Assembly: GCF_000485595.1 (NCBI RefSeq)
Contig: NW_014577132.1
Span: 206,013-262,646 of the forward strand
Length of the DNA stretch: 56,634 nt
Direction of reading: 5' to 3'
DNA from: Priapulus caudatus
Lineage: Eukaryota; Priapulida; Priapulimorpha; Priapulimorphida; Priapulidae
Position 1 is the stretch's first letter. Each line of letters starts with the position of its first letter. Below are positions 48,601-56,634 of this stretch, piece by piece. Position numbers and translations under genes: made by a program. The notes below the pieces were generated by a model. The model made no database searches. It was given only the letters and a program-made list of their open reading frames with translations, and had not been told where the DNA came from.

Positions 48601-49802
48601 AAGCTTTATTATGTATATTACTTCATTACTACTTATTACATTATTAATTTTCATTATTTCATCATTTACATTCATTATTTTATCATTACTCTCAGATTCA
48701 TCATCATGATACGTTTCAATGTACTTATGTGATATCACAAAGACATTTAATGAGCCAAATAATACGTATTTCACACAAAACATGTAGTTAATGCCTTATT
48801 TTAGATTCATTCTCTTTGAATAGATTAAAGCCAAGGTGATCGAGCGAAGTTGCAAAACGTCTCGAATTGGTTAATCATGTAAAAGTCGCGCTCAATTAGA
48901 TGGCGTAAAATGTCTATAATGATGTGAGGCAGAGGCGGGAAACTACTGTAATATTTCTAAGACGAGATCATGTGTTGATGTATCTGACACTGACTAAGGA
49001 CATACGTTATATTGACGACTGTGCCTGACCTGCGAAATACCATCGTAAGAAGAGGTACGTTTCATTCGTAATATAGCATAATGTGGTTCAGCCATAGAAA
49101 TACATTAGTCTGATGAGTGATGGTGGTCTAGCAGAAGCGTACTGACACTCTTAGCCTTGCTTATGCTCATTACGGCTCTAAGCCTATGGGGTTAGTCACA
49201 TTAGGTCTGAACTAGATCTAATCATGTGCAGTGCTGATTAAGCTGGTCAGCTAAAAACATCTTTATCAGATTGGCGAAGTTTGTTGAAGAGATGTCTTTA
49301 CTTTAGCTTTGAAAGTTATTACTTCGCTTCGTTTAGTGATACGCATCATCGATTAAGTAAGAAGCACTTGGAACGAATTAACGTACGTGCCGTTTCCTGG
49401 CATTAAGCATGCTGGATGTAGGGTTTTTTGCAGAGTTTTTTATAGGAATTCGTATTGCTGGAGGTAATTTTGAGTTGGTGTGTGAATCGTTGTAATTTGT
49501 AGTCGATTTTGTCTTTATGGATTCGAAGCGGTTAAGGAGTATACATTATCAAAAGCGGGAGAGAGACAAATTATGCGAGCTTGACAAAAAGTATGTACTA
49601 TTATTGTCTGCTATAAATTTAGAATCTATTCTGGTGGCAGGAAGAGGCTGTAAACGTATGTTAAGCGCTCTCGTCCTTTAACCTTGGGTATGATACTGCT
49701 ACTGGAATTTTCATGCTATTTGTTTATTTTACTATTGTTATACCGTTCATTATACTGTCAATGGTAATGCACAATTGTATAAATATAAGGTGATTAGAGC
49801 CG

Positions 49803-50107
49803 AGAACAATAATGTAACCCAAAAGAGTAGGAGTTTACTACTCGCTGAGAGGGTGTAGTCCTCGCAGGGATAATGCAGCAAACGTACCCTGGCAACGATC
49901 AGTAAACGACGTACCTGGTACTATCTAATTGCGGCGGTCTCGGCCTACTTTTCCTAACGAGTCTGGAGTTGCTACGCCTACTCCCCATAACTCTAACTAT
50001 CCAACCTAACGCTAAAATGATCAAATAGTTACTAGGTGTAACGTCGGCATGACCCTGGGATAGCCTATGAGCGTTAATTTGTTGGGTTTACATTAGTATT
50101 AGTAGAT
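49803..50107. mobile_element. longer mariner-like foldback element
   Basis: Left end ACAATAATGTAACCC and right end GGGTTTACATTAGTATT are imperfect inverted repeats of the same family as 15233-15318. The interior is CpG-rich with no ORF. The first copy (32230) has lost the interior to a minisatellite. Confidence 0.6.
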
Positions 50108-50352
50108 CACACATTAGACTTCGTTCTCGCTACTTAGAGAGTGCGAGAAGGTAATGTGGTATATCATGGTGTTAAAGATGCGTTTCTCCATGCAGCATTT
50201 AATTTGCAATCAATGTGAAAATGTAAGTAAGTACTCTTCGTACACATTAACTGAAGGCTTAACTTCGGAAAAATAAATACTGTAAAAATATAAATCAAGC
50301 TTATATTTCGCTTCATGAAAAATCAATTTAAATGACGAATACGTGTTTCTCC

Positions 50353-50406
50353 GGGGGGGGGGGGGGGGGGGGGGGGAGGGGGGGGGGGTGGGGGGGGGGG
50401 GGGGGG
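50353..50406. repeat. poly-G tract
   Basis: About 54 bases of G with one A and one T. Possibly real, possibly a sequencing artefact; reads through such tracts are unreliable. Confidence 0.95.
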
Positions 50407-50999
50407 TTTATTTTCTTATGGAATGGCGGAAGGAGTTACGCAGGTCACGTCACCAGCACAGCTATAGATATCTATATTTAAACGTGTTATATGAATATGT
50501 ATGTAGATAATGCATCCTTGCTGACCTTCAAAGCGCTTGGAAATACCGGCATTGGCCATCAAGAGATGCGTCACACATGCGCAAAAGTAAAACGTTATTT
50601 CTGTTTGATAACATTCATCGATAACTTTCACTTGTAGTCTTAAAGTTTGAATGAACGATATTCTAGAGCATTTATTGTTTATATGAGTTATCACAACATA
50701 ATACGGGCATAAAACGTCAAGTTACAATAATACTTTCTGCTTATTTTATGAGTGCCGCTGTTCCAAATTTTTGTGAGAATGCCACCTTTTAAGTATTAAT
50801 GTAAGGATACAGACTTTTCAGTATAACTGACACTGTTTCAGTTATACGTTGCCTAGATATGATAGTGTAAACGCTAACAGAAGTAGTTTTAGTTGAAGTG
50901 GGTCCGTAATTATTAATTATTGTATCCCGCGAGAAGTGCGGATAATATGGTTTCATTGTCTGCTCTCCAGCCAGCGCGGGCTTACCGCCTGCGCCGGTA

Positions 51000-52080
51000 T
51001 GGAATTTTCGCCTTCTGCTCTAAACTAAGCGCTACTTTGACTAGCGTGACAAACTTGTTATAGCTACCTTGTGGGGAGAAGGTGTGCAGAGTATCGAAAC
51101 CAGGTTGACTGGCGACCTTTCTTTGACCTTTACTTTGACTTTGATCATATTTCCCTTCCGCTTTCTAACTCAGCCCCTAATTGACCTAGTGCTACCAAAC
51201 TTGGTATACTTACACATCTTGGGGCGAAGGTGAGCAGCGTACCAATCCCAGGTCACTGCAACCTTCATTTGACCTTTACTTTGACTTTGATCATATTTCC
51301 CTTCCGCTTTCTAACTCAGCCCCTAATTGACCTAGTGCTACCAAACTTGGTATACTTACACATCTTGGGGAGAAGGTGAGCAGCGTACCAATCCCAGGTC
51401 ACTGCAACCTTCATTTGACCTTTACTTTGACTTTGATCATATTTCCCTTCCGCTCTCTAGCTCGGCCCCTAATTGACCTAGCGCTACCAAACTTGGTATA
51501 CTTACACATCTTGGGGAGAAGGTGAGCAGCGTACCAATCCCAGGTCACTGCGACCTTCATTTGACCTTTACTTTGACTTTGATCATATTTCCCTTCCGCT
51601 CTCTAACTCAGCCCCTAATTGACCTAGTGCTACCAAAACCAGGTCACTACGGCCTTTATTTGACCTTTACCTCAAACTTGATCATATTTCCCTCTGCCCT
51701 ATAACTCGGCCCTTAATTGACCTAGCTAGCGCTACCAAACTTGGTATACTTACACATTTTGGGGAGAAGGTGTGTTCGCGTACCAAAACCAGGTCACTAC
51801 GACCTTTATTTGACCTTTACCTTGACCTTGAACATATTTTCCTTCCGCTCTATAATTCGGCCCCTAATTGACCTAGCGCTACAAAACTTGGTATACTTAC
51901 ACATCTTGGGGAGAATGTGTGTCGCGTACCGAAACCAAGTCACTGCAACCTTTATTCGACATTGACCTTGACCTTGACCTTCATTATATTTCCTTTCCGC
52001 TTTATAACTCGGGCCCCTAATTGACCTAGCGCGACCAAATTTGGTATACTTACACATCTTGGGGAGAACACAGAGGATAC
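51000..52080 (+). repeat. ~146-bp satellite-like tandem array
   Basis: The phrase CTTACACATCTTGGGG recurs at 51209, 51355, 51501, 51749, 51896 and 52049, with one unit near 51600 cut short and a diverged first unit near 51000. Each unit carries TTGACCTTTACTTTGACTTT, CTAATTGACCTAG and CAGGTCACT. ORFs across it are artefacts of the array. Confidence 0.95.
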
Positions 52081-52826
52081 ATGTAGTTGGCGACAACTGC
52101 CCTTTCTAGTTATAATTAATGTACCCTCGCTCACGAACCCTACACACGTAGGGTTAACGTGGCCTACGAAACGATTTTAATGTCTCACTGGTGCATTATA
52201 ATAATGAGTATTTCTGTGTTGAAACATGATTAATTGCAGAGTTTTTACAATGATGTTACTATTTTAAGTGGTTTAAAAACTAAATAGTTGGTTGGACAAG
52301 TTTGTGCAAATGCATCTTGTTTCAAAATGGCACACTGGTCTAGGGCCACACACGTGTTACAGAATTGGCTTACGCACAGTTTTGTGTGCATATCATTTTG
52401 AAAGGCTGTGATGCATGATGCAAGTGTATGCACCATTGTGGAATAGTCATAAGCTTGCATTTGTATTTACAGTGACAGATGTGTACTAGTACCTATAGTC
52501 TTGGCTCTTGCTGCTAGCTATGTACAGTGGTGTGTACACACTACAGATCCTAGGCTTAGGGATATGCTATCTTGATCTTGATTATATACTGTGTCAACTT
52601 CTGTGGTGCATATAGTATGTCAAATACTTTATTAGGAAAGCCAATGGTGTGACCTCATTTTTTGCACAAGGAACACAATCAGTGCACAATTTATAAATTA
52701 TTCTTTACAGTTACTTCAAGGTCATACGACTATTTTACTGCAACTTGACAAGTTGTCTCACAGGAGTCTCATAATTGCTGGTTTAGGAGCTACATTTGAC
52801 AAACTAATTCAGTGTGTGTTATATAC

Positions 52827-53179
52827 CAGGGTGCGAAATTAATGGGAGTCCGGAGTCAAATACACCCTGATTTACTGTCGGACTCCCTGATTTGACATAT
52901 ATGCAGGAGTCCATGTGACTCTCTGAAAATTCTGCCATACAAACTAGTTCGTTCCGGAGCACGGCTTCGCGGAATTACCGTATTTTTTTAGCTAATGTCA
53001 AAAGAAAATTTGGCAGACATGCAATTGCATGAATCTTAAAAATAAGCACATGCGTTATTGTTAATATCTTTAATTTTAAACCTCAGACTGCGGACTCCCT
53101 CATTTTGCTGCGGACTCACTCTTTTTGAGGGTAGGGAGTCCGCTGGACTCCCGTGTTAAAAAGTTAATTTCTACCCCTG
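52827..53179 (+). mobile_element. hAT-like MITE, copy 2 (353 bp)
   Basis: Same family and orientation as 1449-1765, with the same ends (CAGGGTGCGAAATTAATGGG and TTAATTTCTACCCCTG) plus an extra ~36 bases near 52890 carrying another GGAGTCC motif. The flanking octamers (TTATATAC and TACATACG) do not match well. Confidence 0.8.
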
Positions 53180-53201
53180 TACATACGATCTAATTTTGCA
53201 G

Positions 53202-53283
53202 ATTCCATGAGCTAAGCATCCATGTTAAGGCTGTTTCCCTGGAGATGCTGAATCCACTACAGATTGGCACATGTACATTCTTC
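53202..53283 (+). CDS. candidate isolated internal exon (MBT-like?)
   Basis: A TTTTGCAG acceptor precedes 53202 and a GTAAGT donor follows 53283. The open frame between reads FHELSIHVKAVSLEMLNPLQ and IGTCTFF. The spacing of VKAV, NP and a following hydrophobic strand vaguely recalls the start of an MBT repeat, but the match is weak. No partner exons were found on either side in this window, so it may be a fragment of a gene continuing beyond it or a chance open stretch between splice-like sites. Confidence 0.25.
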
Positions 53284-56258
53284 GTAAGTAGTAAATTTTT
53301 AGTGGTAAAGAGATAATCAATGAAGTTGAAAAATGTCATGTAGGTGAGTGCTGGTAATAATCTTTTCACCTGAATACCTGCCTCTCCTTTATGGCGTATT
53401 ACTCACTGCATAAAAGTTGGATAGTTCTTTCCAGTCAGGTCCACTGGCTGCAGGATCATGTCTGCCCATTCACACTACATCTTTTTATTGCCGAGTAGCA
53501 GCACCGTTTGTTCCTAACTATTAAAGAGTCGAAAGGACATATAGAACACTCATATTATTGTGATAAACAAGGTATGATGTGTGCTCAAAATATTTTGTTA
53601 GGTGTAAAAGTCTTCAGGCCCTTGTCACCCTGACCCAAGGTTGAAATATTTTTTAACTATATATCACTATAAACTAATTTACCTATACTGATAAATTCGT
53701 GATTTTTCTAATTAGAACGCTGCAGCACGTACCAAAAATCGCTTCTAACCTACACTTAGAGTACAAAATAATATTGTTTATAGTGATAATATGAGCTCAA
53801 ATATAACACAACTACATATAGGTATAGGTTGAAAAAAGTTTATTTATGCGTGGCTTATTGGCTTTAATATTATTATTGATAAGTTCCTGCTGGATTAGAA
53901 TTCAGGAACTGATATGTTGAGAGTGGCGTTGAGCCACTTCGATGTAACATTCTATGGTATTCTATCATAATATGGCAATGTTGCTGGTGTTCGTGATTTA
54001 ATTTCATATGTCTGGTATGACATGGCTATTTTGAATGCAATAATTACCAAATTAATTATTTCATATTTGTTGCATGCTTATTTGCACTACCCCACCCTCC
54101 TAAGTAATTTAATTTTAATTTTAATCTTATGAGCCATATCAAAGTTACGTATATTTTATACAATTGAATGTCTTTTACAAAACCTTTCTGGGGGACACCC
54201 CTTGTACCCTGGGGGAGACCCCTGTACTCTCTAGCAGAAGGGGGGCTCCACCCTCCTACCCCACATACCTCCTGGCAAATCACAATGCTCGTCGCTCTGC
54301 GCCTAGTAAGAGTCCTTCGGCAGGACTAGTAGAATCTTGGAAGGACTAGTACATTTTTTCTTTTACTAGTCCTGTGGACTAATGAACTAAAATGGTTGGC
54401 TAACCCTGCATATGCATTGATTCTATGCCTGCTTGCATGCAGGCGTGCGTGTTGGCTGCAGGCAGAGATGTATTTATAAGAGAGGCTCGTAATTTTTATG
54501 AGATCTATTCCTATATGGCAGCAAGTGTTCATTTCAGACAGTTATTTAGGTCAGCCAGCGTACGTGTAGGATAAACATCTTTCACTGGATTTGCGTATGA
54601 CTCTATAGGGTCTCCATGGGTTCATTGCTAAGCATGGTATCAAACCCTGCCGAGTGATTCGTAAGACAAGGTTTACGTAATCTATCATGATGCTCATCGA
54701 AAGAAAAATGCCTGCAAAATACTTGTATCTCATTGAATACGAATTTGTTAATATATATGTAAATGTTGGTCCTATCAGTTCAATTGCATTCGCTTGCAAT
54801 TGAATATCGTTATGTATTTGTATAGCAGTACTATTTCTACAAACATTTCACTGTTACCAGTTATCAGAATTATACTAATACAACAGCTACTATACATTTA
54901 GATGTGTATTGGCAAAATTCATGAATTCATCAATTCGGCACACTGCAGTGGTTGCGATATTCTGTGAAGGGTGGGTTGCTGTTTGCGTCATCGGCAGTTA
55001 TAATCGCTTGGTGTCAGATTGGTGTATATTTTTTGGACTTAGAATTTGTCAGATGATTGAGTACATGTTCGTACCTTGCCCTATGTGGCATGAATTTGTG
55101 TATTAGTGTGTGTGCGTGCGTGCGTGTGCGCGCGCGTGTGTGTGCTCGCGTACGTGCGTGATGCCTGTTTGTGTACGTCGTACTGGCTGTGCCTGTGCCC
55201 GCGTTCACGTAACAGTCGTAACAATTAATGTAACAACGTACATCGTATACGTACGCATATGTACGCATGATGCGAGCCTAGTTTGGCCTTGTGCGTGTCT
55301 GACTCCGGATTCAATGCAGCCCAATAACCAGACACACGAACCTATTGAAAATCAATGGAATTTATGCACTTCCCTATCTCAGTATTGATTTGGTCAGTTT
55401 TCCGATGATTTACTTGGCGCATTCAGCTTCCTTGCCATAATGCTGGTATAGATTTGCAATATAATGCAGGCTTGCTTTCCAAATCTGAAATGAGAGTTAA
55501 TCCTTGCTTTACTAAGTTAAAAACAATGTAATGACCAGACATATATTAAAAGTGTTGGGGGTCATTCATACTAGAGCTATGTGTGGTACAAACTGTGATA
55601 TATGTGATAATACATATTTGAGGAAACTGAAATCCGCATGTGGTCTTTGTATGAGTGCACTGCTCTATTGTCGCGTGGGTGTAACGTGAGTGTATGAAGG
55701 GCTCCATACAGCTCTACACGATACCACATTACTACTGAATGCCCTCTTTAAAAACACAAACCATTCGTGCATACACAGCATATGCGCGGATATCGTTTTT
55801 TCCTCTTGGGAATTTGTAAGAAGTGCAGGCGGCCGCCATGCCTTTATCGAGAATGGGTTAGGTAGCCCGACGAGGCTGTGCGACTGATTGTCTATACAAG
55901 GTCTATATAGACATGACATTGTCAATATAGGTCTTCTAACCCTAGCAAGACTGTTTCTTGGAGCTAGGGTTTAGGATGTCTCTCTCCGTCATCACTCTTC
56001 AGGCAATGCATTGGTTCTACCTGTATAGCCGCGCATGGACTGTGTGGCATTTCATAACATAAGTCGCCCGCCGCGATTTCTGCATACATGTCTTCGTTTA
56101 TACTATGGGGTAGATGTACTCTAAATGAAGTGCATCTTTCTTTGTAAATTGTACATGTGTAATTGCATTGTGTAAAACTAGTGCGACATAGATGGCTGGC
56201 CAAATTTATGTATTGTCATGACCTTGTAGTGTGTTGCTACGATTCCATTGTTTTTAGC
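53284..56258. other. spacer, no gene recognised
   Basis: AT-rich sequence with short ORFs only. It includes a GTGC/GT microsatellite at 55105-55160 and a family A repeat at 55863-55975. The upstream stretch 50410-51000 and 52080-52826 is likewise without a recognisable gene. Confidence 0.45.
55863..55975 (+). mobile_element. dispersed repeat family A, copy 3
   Basis: Shares TAGCCCGACGAGGCTGTGCG, GATTGTCTATACAA, CTAGCAAGACTGTTTCTTGG and AGCTAGGGTT with the other two copies. Confidence 0.75.
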
Positions 56259-56634
56259 TCACCTTGACATCGTCAAGCTGAGCTATTGCCATGGGTCGTC
56301 GTCCGTCGTACGTCCGTCCGTCCGTCCGTCCGTCTGTCTGTCCGTCAACATTTGGCTACGGTCAACGATAACTCAGGAACCGTTTGACCCACATGTTTGA
56401 AATTGGGTATAGTTGTTACTGCTATGCTCCCATATTAAACGTCCTATTTTGGAGCACGCCAGTCGACGTACTTTCGAGCCACGGCAATTTTTTGGCAAAA
56501 ATTGGAATTGCCATTAGTTAGTTCAGGTTCAACGGATTTTGCTCATTTTTGGTATGTAAATGAATAAGGGCTAGGGGTTTTTATATTTAAAAAAATTATG
56601 CAAATTAGGTAGGTTTTGGCAATGGGCGTGGATA
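56259..56634 (+). repeat. TTTTAGCTCACCTTGACATC...CGTCCGTCC repeat, copy 2
   Basis: Starts with a small hairpin (AGCTCACCTTGACAT / GTCAAGCTGAGCT), then tandem CGTCCGTCC, then a conserved-looking body (AACTCAGGAACCGTTTGACC). It continues to the end of the window. Related to 34857-35010. Confidence 0.7.

Larger units (their letters stand above)
38926..49893 (+). repeat. second, error-rich copy of 21390-32310
   Basis: The sequence follows 21390-32310 in the same order and orientation (DRC5 introns and exons, hairpins, PIN4 exons, LINE fragment) but with frequent single-base insertions and deletions in coding and non-coding parts alike. Errors become denser after about 45000. It differs from the first copy by whole blocks: 42010-42235, 42930-43265 and 44015-45050 are specific to this copy. 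Best read as the other haplotype, poorly polished; a true tandem duplication is the alternative. Confidence 0.9.

Noticed and set aside
51522-52134. ORFs on both strands in the satellite array
   Set aside because: They repeat with the ~146-bp unit and appear in several frames, so they are by-products of the repeat.

Overview
The window is eukaryotic nuclear DNA. Genes are split by many short GT-AG introns, spacers are AT-rich and packed with inverted-repeat transposon remnants and microsatellites, and an animal-type ciliary gene (DRC5/TCTE1) and the parvulin PIN4 are present. The style (short introns, dense MITE-like elements, a short GPI-anchored secreted protein) suggests an early-branching marine animal such as a sponge. 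That assignment is inference; no ribosomal or mitochondrial marker is present to confirm it.

Layout. (1) 1-1896: repeat-rich spacer with a 317-bp hAT-like MITE. (2) 1897-11690, plus strand: a 12-exon gene for a predicted 1805-residue protein with a giant low-complexity exon, an in-frame 37-residue repeat array and two Cys-rich zinc-binding regions, the first resembling the MSL2 CXC domain. (3) 11691-14813: spacer with a degenerate 3 x ~315-bp tandem repeat. (4) 14814-18142, plus: a 4-exon gene for a secreted, probably GPI-anchored 281-residue protein; its first intron carries a Harbinger-like foldback element and a mariner-like hairpin. (5) 18143-21188: spacer with a THAP-like remnant and two hAT-type elements with perfect 8-bp target duplications. 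(6) 21189-23597, minus: DRC5/TCTE1, four exons, intact. (7) 23600-27390: nested inverted-repeat elements. (8) 27394-30597, plus: PIN4, three exons, with a frameshifted first exon; intron 1 holds a LINE fragment and large hairpins. (9) 30600-38900: spacer with a GC-rich segment, minisatellites and no confident gene. (10) 38901-38925: a 25-N assembly gap. (11) 38926 to about 49893: a second, indel-ridden copy of about 21390-32310, including broken DRC5 and PIN4. (12) 49900-56634: spacer with a ~146-bp satellite array, a second copy of the first hAT-like MITE and one isolated candidate exon.

The genes do not form a pathway. DRC5 acts in motile cilia, PIN4 is a housekeeping peptidyl-prolyl isomerase, gene 2 is probably cell-surface, and gene 1 is probably a nuclear or chromatin-type protein of unknown function. 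The two main points are the unrecognised repeat/CXC/Cys-His protein at 1897-11690, and the duplication across the N gap. The duplication looks like two haplotypes placed in series, one poorly polished, and the copies differ by several transposon insertions.
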